A stretch of DNA of 64,000 nt, from contig NZ_JABBJF010000022.1 in assembly GCF_014218705.1 (NCBI RefSeq), positions 26,915-90,914 of the forward strand, read 5' to 3'. Positions 31,762 through 40,453 of the stretch are shown one piece after another; positions within the stretch are counted from its first letter, which is position 1, and every line of letters starts with the position of its first letter. Origin of the DNA: Kluyvera sichuanensis (GTDB taxonomy: Bacteria; Pseudomonadota; Gammaproteobacteria; Enterobacterales; Enterobacteriaceae). Made by a program: the position numbers and the translations under genes. The notes below the pieces were generated by a model. The model made no database searches. It was not told the DNA's origin and saw nothing but the letters and a program-made list of their open reading frames with translations.

Positions 31762-32937
31762 ATGAACACCGACGTTAAAGCTATCTTCGAACAAAGCCGT
31801 ACCCTGGAAAATCTGGAAGGCGCTGCGGTACTGATGCGCAGCTTAGACAAAGCGCCATCATCACTCCGAGCACTGAGCGATTTCGTAACCAAAGCGCGTA
31901 AAAGCGGCAATACGGAACAGTTCGAAGAAGCCGATATCGGGCGTAACAACGTCTTTGCGGTGAGCCCGTACTGGTTGTTTGTGGAAGAGGGACTGAACCT
32001 CCGCGACGTAAATTATGACCGTGCGGTAATGTTCAAACACGCTTATCTGGAACGTCCTCAGTCAGTGCCTGTCATCCGCGTTAAACCAGTAGTAGTGGAA
32101 GGCGTAACCCGCCTGAAAATCATTGATGGCCACCACCGTTTTGCTGGCCTGATGATGGCGATTGCTGAGGGCGCGAGCTTCCAGAAAATCACCGTCGAGG
32201 AATTTGAAGGCGGCAAGGACGAAGAAGTCTACAACATGATCGAGAGCGCCAACTCCCTTCAGTTGAAGATGGTGGAACGCGCTGAAGGCTTCAAGCGCCT
32301 GATTGGCTGGGGTCACACCATTGAGTCGATTGCTCAGCGTCTGGGTGTCTCTCTGGTCACCGTTCGCCGCAGTATCGTGCTGGCAAACGCTGACTTCAGC
32401 ATCAAGATGCTGGTGAAAGAAGATAAGGTATCTGGTGACGTTGCCGTTGACGTTATTAACGAATGTCAGGGTACTGACCGCGACCCGTATGAAGTCCTGA
32501 TGGAATCCCTGAAAAAGGCAGAAGGAGCTGGGAAAACCCGCGTCACTGCCAAATTCGTGAGTTCCAAGAAAAAGACTGGCCTGAAACCGAAAGTTATCCG
32601 TAAAACCTTCGACAGCCTGTTGCCAACCCTGAGCCAGCTGCGCGACCAGATCCCGCCGCAGCCGGAAGGTGAGCATGAAAATCAGATCGAAATTACGGAA
32701 ACCGTGCCGGAAGAAGTCGTCTTACGCCTGACTCCTGAAATGGCCCGTACTCTGATGGCTACCCTGGCTGAACTGGAATCAGCAAAACAGGCAGAAGATG
32801 CTGAAGCTAATGGTGACAACGACGGTGATAGTGCTGAAAACAACGGCGGTGCTGACGATGCGACTGATGCCGATACCGATGGCGCTAACCAGCAGAATGG
32901 TGAAACTGAAGAGACTCAGCTGCACCCGGTGTACTAA
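31762..32937 (+). CDS. ParB/Srx-domain protein distinct from the partition ParB, 391 aa
   Basis: Residues 90-145 show the ParB/sulfiredoxin fold with Ile-Ile-Asp-Gly-His-His-Arg-Phe-Ala. The Asp-Gly-His-His-Arg form differs from the Gly-Ser-Arg-Arg-Arg of the real ParB at 25985. A HTH follows (Ile-Ala-Gln-Arg-Leu-Gly-Val-Ser near residue 190). The last 60 residues are almost entirely Asp, Glu, Asn and Gly. No ParA lies beside it. Such proteins may act as DNA-binding regulators or nucleotide hydrolases. It sits 1 kb upstream of dnaB, so a replication or regulatory role is plausible. Confidence 0.75.
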   Translation: MNTDVKAIFEQSRTLENLEGAAVLMRSLDKAPSSLRALSDFVTKARKSGNTEQFEEADIGRNNVFAVSPYWLFVEEGLNLRDVNYDRAVMFKHAYLERPQSVPVIRVKPVVVEGVTRLKIIDGHHRFAGLMMAIAEGASFQKITVEEFEGGKDEEVYNMIESANSLQLKMVERAEGFKRLIGWGHTIESIAQRLGVSLVTVRRSIVLANADFSIKMLVKEDKVSGDVAVDVINECQGTDRDPYEVLMESLKKAEGAGKTRVTAKFVSSKKKTGLKPKVIRKTFDSLLPTLSQLRDQIPPQPEGEHENQIEITETVPEEVVLRLTPEMARTLMATLAELESAKQAEDAEANGDNDGDSAENNGGADDATDADTDGANQQNGETEETQLHPVY

Positions 32938-33056
32938 CCTCCCAGCAGGTCTTTAACAGACCTGCATAAAATTCCTTTTCATTCTGATGGGCCGGATAAA
33001 CCGGCTCATATTTTTGCACATATAAATGGCCGCATTTTGCTGCCTTAAATTTTTCG

Positions 33057-33632
33057 ATGATAGACAGGAGCGCATTAAAATATCAGGGTTATAGACTTTT
33101 TTGGATAGCAATGGGGGTCGCGTTGAATATTCAGACTAATTATATCGAGCTGCAAAATTGGCTCGAAAAGGCAAAAAGTATTTATTCCTCCGCAGGATGC
33201 CCGCACGAAAGAGTTGATGATGGCATTTTAAAAATTGCAATGCAGGTAGCGGCTATTAGAAAAACAAAACCAGATATGCTGCATGTATTCCTTCAGGAGT
33301 TAATTACTGAGTTCAAGGGTTATAAACTCATTCAGTGCCGATTCAATAAATCCAATTATGAGCATTTTGTTATGACCCCGGAAATTCAGATTCTGATCGG
33401 TGGTCTTATGGATAAAGCGTCAGAGGGAATAATGCTGGCTTCTATCTGCCACATGCTACAGGTAGATACGTTATCCGAACTTCTAAGCCTAATCCCAACG
33501 GGAATGCCAGACACCGATGTACTGGATGCGCTATGGCGTGATCAGAAGACGCCCGCAGGACTGAACCTGCTTGATGACTTCGTACTTCTGGATACCGTTG
33601 CGCTGGCTAATAAGCGGGGGATTGCTGCATGA
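33057..33632 (+). CDS. hypothetical protein upstream of dnaB, up to 191 aa
   Basis: The start is uncertain. ATG 33057 has no ribosome site, whereas TTG 33123 has GGGGG 7 nt upstream and would give 169 aa. The protein is helical with one CxxC-poor centre and an acidic end. Its stop overlaps the next start by 4 bp (ATGA), and that gene nearly abuts dnaB, so the three form one unit. A helicase-loading role is conceivable but not supported by any motif. Confidence 0.6.
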   Translation: MIDRSALKYQGYRLFWIAMGVALNIQTNYIELQNWLEKAKSIYSSAGCPHERVDDGILKIAMQVAAIRKTKPDMLHVFLQELITEFKGYKLIQCRFNKSNYEHFVMTPEIQILIGGLMDKASEGIMLASICHMLQVDTLSELLSLIPTGMPDTDVLDALWRDQKTPAGLNLLDDFVLLDTVALANKRGIAA

Positions 33633-33997
33633 ATGTATCGGCGTTGATTAGTAGCCTCTATGTGACCGTTATCGCCGGGCAGGAGCTGGAAGCAAAAGCT
33701 CTGGAGCATCACGAACGCCGTACAGCTGGTCGATTTTGCCGAAAAACACTTTCTGTCCACGCGGTGAAGCGCAAGCCCGGGGTGGAATTTCTGGCGCGGC
33801 TGAAAGTCAATTACGCCCGCGCCAACCTGACAAACTGCGACCCCGGTACAGTAGCCGAGCTGAGGCTGGTGGGCCGCTCTGATGAAGCGAATGAGCTCTC
33901 TGAAGCAATTCTAAAGGCAATAGCATCCAGTTACCCGGAGTTGGTATCGGAATGCGCACGACAATTACAAAAACAAAAGCTATTCCAGAACCTCTGA
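33629..33997 (+). CDS. hypothetical protein just before dnaB, 122 aa
   Basis: Overlaps the preceding gene by 4 bp and ends 8 bp before the dnaB start. It is helical, with a basic centre (Arg-Arg-Thr-x3-Arg-Phe-Cys-Arg-Lys) and a Gln/Lys-rich end. Tight coupling with dnaB suggests an accessory role in replication, but I do not recognise the family. Confidence 0.65.
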   Translation: MNVSALISSLYVTVIAGQELEAKALEHHERRTAGRFCRKTLSVHAVKRKPGVEFLARLKVNYARANLTNCDPGTVAELRLVGRSDEANELSEAILKAIASSYPELVSECARQLQKQKLFQNL

Positions 33998-34005
33998 GGC
34001 CACTT

Positions 34006-35424
34006 ATGACTATGGCGGACATCTCGTTTACCGAAACAGGTGAGACAAAGCAAACAGCTGAATACAGCTTAAAAACCCCTCCGCAATCGATAGAAGCGGA
34101 ACAGTCCGTGCTGGGCGGGTTAATGCTTGAAAACCAGAGATGGGATGATGTGGCAAAAATCGTTAGTGAGCAGGATTTTAGTTCTCGACCGCATCGCTCA
34201 ATTTTCTCTGCAATGAGATCGCTCGTTGCGAATCAATTCCCGATTGATTTGATAACCCTCGCTGAGCACATCGAAAACGAGGGAGAAGGTAAGCTGGATA
34301 GTCTCGGCGGTTTCGCCTATCTGGCAGAACTGTCAAAAAATACGCCCAGTGCGGCAAATATAATTGCCTACGCGCAGATCGTCAGGGAACGTGCCGTAAT
34401 CAGGGAAATGATAAAAGTTGCCAACGAAATAACCGAGGCCGGTTACAACCCGGAAGGTAGGACAAGTGACGAATTGCTTGATCTTGCAGAAAGCCGGATT
34501 TTCCAGATTGCAGAGCAAAGGGGAAATAAAAGCGGTGGGCCGGAAAATATCAGCAGCATTCTGGACAGAACCGTTACCAAGATTGAAGCCTTGTTCCAGC
34601 GTCCCCATGACGGGGTCACTGGAGTTGATACCGGCTACGTGGACGTGAACAAGAAGACAGCCGGTCTACAGCCCTCGGATTTGATTATTATCGCTGCCAG
34701 ACCCTCAATGGGGAAAACTACGTTTGCAATGAACATCTGCGAGAATGTATCGCTGACAAACGATAAGCCCGTCATGATTTTCAGCCTGGAAATGCCTACG
34801 GAACAGCTCATGATGCGCTCACTGGCATCGCTATCACGCGTCAACCAGACCAGCATCCGAACCGGACAGCTCGATGACGAGGACTGGGCCCGGTTATCCG
34901 GCACAATGGGACTGCTGCTGGAAAAAAAGAACATTTACATTGATGACAGCTCTGGCCTAACACCTATGGACGTTCGCTCCCGGGCGCGTCGATTGTCCCG
35001 CGAACACGGTGGGCTTAGCCTCATTATGATCGACTACCTTCAGTTGATGCGTGTACCGTCGTTATCTGACAACAGAACTCTGGAAATTGCTGAAATCTCC
35101 CGATCTCTGAAAGCACTGGCAAAAGAGCTGAATGTACCGGTAATCGCTTTATCGCAACTAAACCGCTCGCTTGAACAACGTGCCGATAAACGTCCGGTAA
35201 ACTCAGATTTGCGAGAGTCAGGCTCCATTGAGCAGGATGCTGACCTGATCATGTTTATTTACCGTGATGAGGTCTATCACGAAAATAGCGATATGAAAGG
35301 TATAGCCGAAATTATCATAGGTAAACAGCGCAACGGGCCTATAGGGACAGTACGTCTCACATTTAATGGTCAATGGTCTCGATTTGATAATTATGGTGGC
35401 CCTGAGTATCATGATGACGACTGA
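34006..35424 (+). CDS. dnaB: replicative DNA helicase DnaB, plasmid copy
   Basis: The protein is 472 aa, against 471 aa in E. coli. The N-terminal domain reads Ser-Ile-Glu-Ala-Glu-Gln-Ser-Val-Leu-Gly-Gly-Leu-Met-Leu. Walker A is Ala-Arg-Pro-Ser-Met-Gly-Lys-Thr-Thr near 230-238, and Walker B is Ile-Met-Ile-Asp-Tyr-Leu-Gln-Leu-Met. By recall it matches the enterobacterial chromosomal protein almost residue for residue in the C-terminal half, and is more divergent in the first 20 residues. It unwinds DNA 5' to 3' at the fork. GAGGCC sets the start at 34006. It probably helps the plasmid load or supply helicase. Confidence 0.95.
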   Translation: MTMADISFTETGETKQTAEYSLKTPPQSIEAEQSVLGGLMLENQRWDDVAKIVSEQDFSSRPHRSIFSAMRSLVANQFPIDLITLAEHIENEGEGKLDSLGGFAYLAELSKNTPSAANIIAYAQIVRERAVIREMIKVANEITEAGYNPEGRTSDELLDLAESRIFQIAEQRGNKSGGPENISSILDRTVTKIEALFQRPHDGVTGVDTGYVDVNKKTAGLQPSDLIIIAARPSMGKTTFAMNICENVSLTNDKPVMIFSLEMPTEQLMMRSLASLSRVNQTSIRTGQLDDEDWARLSGTMGLLLEKKNIYIDDSSGLTPMDVRSRARRLSREHGGLSLIMIDYLQLMRVPSLSDNRTLEIAEISRSLKALAKELNVPVIALSQLNRSLEQRADKRPVNSDLRESGSIEQDADLIMFIYRDEVYHENSDMKGIAEIIIGKQRNGPIGTVRLTFNGQWSRFDNYGGPEYHDDD

Positions 35425-35546
35425 CCATAAAAGCTACTGACCTTATCCTGATATTTAATTAAAGGTTTTCGACTGTTTAATTTCGCCAGCTGATTGGCCC
35501 GATAGATAATGGTTCTACGGACAGCAATCTTTTATATAGGTGTAAA

Positions 35547-35747
35547 ATGAAAACGATACTCTCAGCTTTATTATTCGTTGTTTCATGGAATGCACTGGCA
35601 CAGGATGAGGGAAATAGTGGTGATAAAAAGCAACAGGCAACGGCAACTATTCAAATTTCGATTACAATTTTACCCGAACCGGTAAAACCAAAGATCACCA
35701 AAGAACAGGTGAGTGATACGCTAACCGTCATTTCTTATGAATGGTAG
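35547..35747 (+). CDS. small secreted protein with signal peptide, 66 aa
   Basis: Met-Lys-Thr-Ile-Leu-Ser-Ala-Leu-Leu-Phe-Val-Val-Ser is a typical Sec signal, and Ala-Leu-Ala|Gln-Asp near residue 19 is a good signal peptidase I site. The mature part has about 47 residues and is Lys-, Thr- and Ile-rich with one beta-like Ile-Gln-Ile-Ser-Ile-Thr-Ile stretch. It is likely periplasmic. Function unknown. Confidence 0.65.
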   Translation: MKTILSALLFVVSWNALAQDEGNSGDKKQQATATIQISITILPEPVKPKITKEQVSDTLTVISYEW

Positions 35748-35808
35748 CATCCAGACAACCAACGGTTAAGCCTGCTCCAGCAAAGAAAAGTATCTTTCTG
35801 AACATCAC

Positions 35809-35837
35809 TTCGTCACCCGAATGCCTCGTGATTTAAT
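35809..35837 (+). promoter_or_regulatory. shared-type promoter
   Basis: TTCGTC (35809-35814), ACCCG, 17-bp spacer, TTTAAT (35832-35837). An AAAAGTATCTTTCTG stretch lies just upstream. Confidence 0.7.
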
Positions 35838-35873
35838 AAGTAAACAAACCGGACAATATTCACGAGGTGTTTT

Positions 35874-36239
35874 ATGACAAATGAAACTCAGAACAACGCA
35901 TCCGCACCTGAAGAGTTAATCACGCGTATATCGCAGGTCATTAAACGCAAGGATGGATCTGAAGTGAAAATTACTGCTCAGGCTGCGTTCGGTGCAGGGT
36001 TAACTCGCTCTATCGATGTATATGTTCTTCGTCGGGATAATGCTGATTCAAACTGGCAAGGTTGCAGTAATCGACCAAAAGCAGGATGGCGGAATATGTC
36101 TGTAGATGAATATATCCGTGAAGGGCGCTCTGAAATGCTTAAGGCAGTTACGCCGGGAGAAATTCTAAAGCTCACAAATGCCATTGGCAAACCAATGAGT
36201 TGTCTTGATCAATTATTTCCATCCCCGATTACTAAATAA
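35874..36239 (+). CDS. hypothetical protein, 121 aa
   Basis: GAGGTG precedes the ATG. The protein has a short Asn/Glu-rich N-terminus, a beta-rich centre and a helix with Asn-Met-Ser-Val-Asp-Glu-Tyr-Ile-Arg-Glu-Gly. No family was recognised. It has its own shared-type promoter, and a second one of the same class follows 26 bp after the stop. Confidence 0.7.
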   Translation: MTNETQNNASAPEELITRISQVIKRKDGSEVKITAQAAFGAGLTRSIDVYVLRRDNADSNWQGCSNRPKAGWRNMSVDEYIREGRSEMLKAVTPGEILKLTNAIGKPMSCLDQLFPSPITK

Positions 36240-36265
36240 ATCATTAAATAATACCGCTGGCCTTA

Positions 36266-36294
36266 TTCGTCAGCTGGTACGCCCGTGTTTAAAT
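36266..36294 (+). promoter_or_regulatory. shared-type promoter of the PP-loop gene
   Basis: TTCGTC (36266-36271), AGCTG, 17-bp spacer, TTAAAT (36289-36294), with ACAAAACGAA at the expected transcription start. Confidence 0.75.
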
Positions 36295-36328
36295 AAATAT
36301 ACAAAACGAATAAATAAACAGGTGAACC

Positions 36329-38764
36329 ATGCAACAGGTAATCGACTTTGGCACATCAGAACCGACCCTTGCCCCAATCCTTACCGGGGATAAATGGGAT
36401 ACGGTTTGGCAAACACTGGCTAATGACGAAGACCTGAATTATGTCGATGCCAGCACTGGCACGAGCATGGCCAATCTTATCACCACCGGCACAAACGCCA
36501 TTTATAAAGCGCTTACTGACGGCTGGACTATGAGCCTGGCGTATTCATCAGGAAAGGACTCTGAGTGCGTTCTGCACCTCTTCCTGATGGCGCTGGTAAG
36601 GGCTACCCGCAATGGCACAAACATCAGCCAGCATCACTATGTGATCCACACCGACACGGGCATCGAGAATCCAGCCGTCCGCTGGCTGGCAGACACAAAA
36701 CTCGCCGAACTTGAGGCATTCGTTGAAAAGCACCAGTTACCGCTGAGCATTGTAATTGGTAAGCCTGGACTGACATCTGGGTGGACTGGCCGCATCCTTT
36801 CAGGGCGAGGATTGCCAACATTTTCAAATAGTTCCGCCAGACAGTGCTCGATCGACTTGAAGGTCGATCCTGCACGTCGGGCCCGTGCCGAGTACATGCG
36901 AGGACTGCCTAAAGCCGTTCGTCAGCGCGTTTGTCTGCTGCTGGGTTCCCGTGATGCAGAGAGCACAACCCGTGCCATGAACATCGAAAAAAAAGGCGGG
37001 AGCGCTGAAGACGTTAAACAGACAAAAGAGGGCGGTGAGCTCTATCCGATCCGTCACTGGCATCAGGGGAACGTATGGGAATTCCTGCTATCGTCCGGGG
37101 ATGAGGCTCGTTTTGCGTTACCCAGTTACCTGCCTAACAATAATGAAACTGCTGAGCTCTACAAAGAGGCTACGGGCGAATGTGTCTGGACGGGTTCTGA
37201 AAAAGCAAAAAGCGCCTGTGGTTCACGATTTGGCTGTTACCTTTGCCAGGCTGTAGGGCTCGACCGCTCTATGGAAAACCTGCTGAATGCCGACCCGGAG
37301 AAATATGGCTATATGGCTATCCTGAACCGGCTTCAGCGTTTCATTGCCAAACGCCGTTATGCCTGGGAAGACCGCCATCCAGTGGGCCGCACGGTATACG
37401 AAGGTGGGTATATTAAGATCCAGCCAGATGTATACTCGCCGAAATTCCTGGAACGTCTGTTACACATCTGCTGTAGCGCCGACTACGTAGAGCAGCAACG
37501 CGCCGATGACGTTGCCGAGAAACTCGCTTACGGCTTGCTGGAAGACAATGCGCATAACCGTCGCATGTCCCGGCCTCAGTTCCGCATCGTCAGCGAAGAA
37601 GCCGTTGTGCATGTCGATTTCATGTGGGCTTTCCATCATTTCAATGACAAGCCTTTTAGGGCACTGGAGATCTACCACCGCGTCTGGGCCCACGGCGAGC
37701 TGGATCTGTTGACTGATGAACCGACGATGCCTGTAGTCCCTCAGTCCCCAATCCCTAAAGCAGTCTGGCTGAAGGTGGGGAAATTTGGCGATGACTCACT
37801 ATTTGATGGGCTGGCTGATCCTGTTGCGGAAATGACCTATTTCGACGGCGGAGATGACGAACGCGCCGCACGTGTCATCAAGACAAGAGACGGCCACCGT
37901 CGTGTTGTCAGTTTCAGCGAAGATAACGAAGTTACCGTAGATGAAGAGTCTGCAAGCTTTGTGTTATGGGTGGAATACCCACGCCTTAAATCTGCTATTG
38001 AGAGCGGGGCGTACACCGCTGGGAGCGCGGCGCAGTTCTACCTGCGTTTCGGCACGGTATCTCTGTGCAAAGGTAAGTCAGCCTTGTATCACAAAATGAT
38101 GCAGCGTGGTCAAACCTACCATCGACTCGGCCTGACCGGATTCCAGTCGATGGAAGGGATCACAGCTCGAAAAGACCTTCGCATCCTCTCGACCGAGAAA
38201 TACCAGCATGTTCTGAAAAGAACGCTGGAGGCCCGGATCATTCGTTTTAAATGGTGGGCTAACCTCGCTTTCACCATCCAGTACCACATGACCCGCATGA
38301 CAGAATTTGGGTTCTGGCTGCATCGCGTCTTACGCCAGGAAAGCCATAACGAGCTTATGGACGAGAAAACGCTGTGCAAAAACAGCCTGGAAACTGTCCT
38401 GATCAACCAGACCAATGCCTGGTGTCTTGTGATGAGTGACGTGGGCAACAAACCTGATACATCAAATGCGCTGCGCCGCTACTGGAGACAGGAGCGGGCC
38501 CGAGCTTTCGCGCACTGTGCTTCAGTACCGGAAGTCCTTAAATCGCTGGTGGCTCGTGAGATGTTCAATATTTATCGACGTGCGCTTTATGAACTCAATA
38601 GCCATAAAGAGTTGAGCCTTGGCCTGATACACATACAGGAACTGGCAACTCAGAACGCGGACGCGTTACGGATCCATATCAAAATAATGATGCGGTTAAT
38701 CAGGCTGTGGCAATTGTCAGGTTTAACAAGCATTGGTCAGAGTGAATTTTGTGAGGCGGCTTAA
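36329..38764 (+). CDS. DndC/PAPS-reductase-like PP-loop protein, 811 aa
   Basis: A PP-loop Ser-Ser-Gly-Lys-Asp-Ser sits at residues 73-78, followed by His-Thr-Asp-Thr-Gly-Ile-Glu-Asn-Pro near 106-114. Cysteines at 173, 297, 303 and 306 (Cys-Gly-Ser-Arg-Phe-Gly-Cys-Tyr-Leu-Cys) match the Fe-S site of DndC-type proteins. Known DndC members activate DNA for phosphorothioate modification with DndA, DndD and DndE, but none of these is in the window. PAPS-reductase relatives are usually 200-500 aa. The extra 400 residues here form a helical and beta-rich domain I cannot assign. A sulphur-transfer or nucleotide-modifying role is inferred. GGTGA is the ribosome site. Confidence 0.75.
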   Translation: MQQVIDFGTSEPTLAPILTGDKWDTVWQTLANDEDLNYVDASTGTSMANLITTGTNAIYKALTDGWTMSLAYSSGKDSECVLHLFLMALVRATRNGTNISQHHYVIHTDTGIENPAVRWLADTKLAELEAFVEKHQLPLSIVIGKPGLTSGWTGRILSGRGLPTFSNSSARQCSIDLKVDPARRARAEYMRGLPKAVRQRVCLLLGSRDAESTTRAMNIEKKGGSAEDVKQTKEGGELYPIRHWHQGNVWEFLLSSGDEARFALPSYLPNNNETAELYKEATGECVWTGSEKAKSACGSRFGCYLCQAVGLDRSMENLLNADPEKYGYMAILNRLQRFIAKRRYAWEDRHPVGRTVYEGGYIKIQPDVYSPKFLERLLHICCSADYVEQQRADDVAEKLAYGLLEDNAHNRRMSRPQFRIVSEEAVVHVDFMWAFHHFNDKPFRALEIYHRVWAHGELDLLTDEPTMPVVPQSPIPKAVWLKVGKFGDDSLFDGLADPVAEMTYFDGGDDERAARVIKTRDGHRRVVSFSEDNEVTVDEESASFVLWVEYPRLKSAIESGAYTAGSAAQFYLRFGTVSLCKGKSALYHKMMQRGQTYHRLGLTGFQSMEGITARKDLRILSTEKYQHVLKRTLEARIIRFKWWANLAFTIQYHMTRMTEFGFWLHRVLRQESHNELMDEKTLCKNSLETVLINQTNAWCLVMSDVGNKPDTSNALRRYWRQERARAFAHCASVPEVLKSLVAREMFNIYRRALYELNSHKELSLGLIHIQELATQNADALRIHIKIMMRLIRLWQLSGLTSIGQSEFCEAA

Positions 38765-38787
38765 CTGCCTGGAATAAAGGGAAAATA

Positions 38788-39162
38788 ATGAAAATCATGC
38801 TTTCACTAGGCTCTGTTGCTATTACGACAGTAGCATCTATGTTGTTGCTGTGCAGCCAGGCTAATGGCAGCAACGGGAACAGGCCTTTACGGATCAACGA
38901 ACCTGTTCAGATTACTATCGAACAAGTGATGTATCGCATTGCAAATGGTAACCAGAATATCGGCATGAAAATGCGTGAAAACCCAGTGCTGTTTTCGGGT
39001 CATGCCGGAATCAGTGTAGAGCTAAGTGATTTTCCGCCCGGGTCAAAATCCGCGCCCGTACCCGGAACTACCGTAATGCTGCGTACCGCTTTGTCTGGTC
39101 AGACAGAGGCCTGTTATCAGCAGCACTGCTACTCAGCCGAAGTGACCACGTACAACGAATAG
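38788..39162 (+). CDS. secreted protein with signal peptide, 124 aa
   Basis: Met-Lys-Ile-Met-Leu-Ser-Leu-Gly and a hydrophobic core to residue 22 form a Sec signal, with cleavage likely near Ser-Gln-Ala|Asn-Gly. The mature part is beta-prone with two cysteines near the end (Cys-Tyr-Gln-Gln-His-Cys) that could form a disulphide. It follows the PP-loop gene by 23 bp with GGGAAA upstream, so it is co-transcribed. Role unknown. Confidence 0.65.
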   Translation: MKIMLSLGSVAITTVASMLLLCSQANGSNGNRPLRINEPVQITIEQVMYRIANGNQNIGMKMRENPVLFSGHAGISVELSDFPPGSKSAPVPGTTVMLRTALSGQTEACYQQHCYSAEVTTYNE

Positions 39163-39172
39163 AGGTCTTGCT

Positions 39173-39520
39173 ATGGCAGACAGAACTGATGGAATGAAAG
39201 GAAGAGCACTGATTAGGCAGTTGTCCGGTATGCCACCCGGCGTTAACCCATTAAACGTTCCTCAGCCGCTTAAGCGAACCGTGTGCCTGGCAAAAGGCAT
39301 AGTGGATACATGGGATAGTTTTCCATCCGAAAACAACCTTGCAATCGCCCTGGAAAACGCCGCTGCAATATCACGGCTGGCGATAAGCCTCCTGCAAGAA
39401 CGGGAAGTACTGTACCGGCAGCTGGCATCTCTTGGAGTAGAACCAGAGAAAATGAAACAATCCGTCGAAGCCATCCCGATGGAAACGCTTTTAAAAAGCC
39501 TTCCAATGAGGAAAAAGTAA
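39173..39520 (+). CDS. hypothetical protein, 115 aa
   Basis: Starts 10 bp after the secreted-protein stop with GAGGTC. It is helical with a Pro-rich segment (Gly-Met-Pro-Pro-Gly-Val-Asn-Pro) near residue 20 and a basic C-terminus. There is no TM or metal motif. Probably last gene of the PP-loop operon. Confidence 0.65.
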   Translation: MADRTDGMKGRALIRQLSGMPPGVNPLNVPQPLKRTVCLAKGIVDTWDSFPSENNLAIALENAAAISRLAISLLQEREVLYRQLASLGVEPEKMKQSVEAIPMETLLKSLPMRKK

Positions 39521-39651
39521 CTTTCTAGCGTTTTTTGTTTCCGCTGTAAGAAGACACCTTTTTTGGTGCTCAATAGCAGTATTTTTTTAACAGATAAACT
39601 AAACGAATTCAATATTTCTTAAATTCAAGCACATTTTGTCTTCTTTTAAAT

Positions 39652-39680
39652 TTCGTCGTAGGTTTAATGCAGTTAATAAT
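39652..39680 (+). promoter_or_regulatory. shared-type promoter, weaker match
   Basis: TTCGTC (39652-39657), 17-bp spacer, AATAAT (39675-39680). The CCTG extension is missing (GTAGG). It lies 91 bp before the gene at 39771. Confidence 0.45.
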
Positions 39681-39770
39681 GTTACTCACGGATTAATTTT
39701 TAAAAAATACAGAGCCTAATCAGGCTATACGGGTTTTGTAATTGCTATCATTAAAGTCACGAGGAAAACC

Positions 39771-40121
39771 ATGAGTGCATACGTCGAGCAGGTGTTTAAT
39801 GATGTTGAAAAAATGCGTGGCAAAGTTCTGGCCGACCGATTCCGCATGGTATTCAAAAAAATCCAGCTTGTGAAGAACGACGACTCAGACGAGGCCTACA
39901 ACCTGAAGCAACAGGAAAACCTAGCCGCTGTCACTGAACTTCAGAATGCTGGTGGTTTCATTGATTGGGACATCAAGGTCACTAAGTATAGCAACACATC
40001 CACTCAGGTTGAGTTGCGGCATAAGGTAGATGGTGTGCTGGTATGGCGCGATTTTACCTTCGTAAGCGATTTTGTATTCGAACTCGCTAAAAACGTTGTC
40101 TATTCAAAAGAGACGGTCTGA
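39771..40121 (+). CDS. hypothetical protein, 116 aa
   Basis: GAGGAAA precedes the ATG. The protein starts with a helical acidic and basic stretch and continues beta-rich, with aromatic residues near the end. No family was recognised. It is followed by two further small genes on the same strand. Confidence 0.65.
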   Translation: MSAYVEQVFNDVEKMRGKVLADRFRMVFKKIQLVKNDDSDEAYNLKQQENLAAVTELQNAGGFIDWDIKVTKYSNTSTQVELRHKVDGVLVWRDFTFVSDFVFELAKNVVYSKETV

Positions 40122-40153
40122 ATTCAATTATTGCATTAATAACCGGTGGAAAA

Positions 40154-40453
40154 ATGGAGCAACTGACACCTGCAAAACTCGACTCGATGATTACTGAGAC
40201 TACAACTGAACTGCTATATGCGCAGAGGGCACTTATCAGCCCAAGCCGAGCTGATGCGATGGAAAAGAAAGCGTCTCAATTACTCAGCATATTATTGGAG
40301 TTAAAGGAACTAAGAAATAAAAGCCCACAAAAAATCATACTGCCACCCCCTGCATGTTGCTTTGCAGATCATAGTTATCCTGCATATTCCAGAGACCAAG
40401 TTATTGCAATACTTGATTCTCTTGGACATAAAATTATTGAAAAGGAAAATTAA
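40154..40453 (+). CDS. hypothetical protein, 99 aa
   Basis: The first 60 residues are a long amphipathic helix (Leu-Leu-Tyr-Ala-Gln-Arg and repeated Leu/Glu/Lys). Then comes Leu-Pro-Pro-Pro-Ala-Cys-Cys-Phe and a second helix. The stop overlaps the next start by 1 bp, so the two are translated together. Function unknown. Confidence 0.65.
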   Translation: MEQLTPAKLDSMITETTTELLYAQRALISPSRADAMEKKASQLLSILLELKELRNKSPQKIILPPPACCFADHSYPAYSRDQVIAILDSLGHKIIEKEN

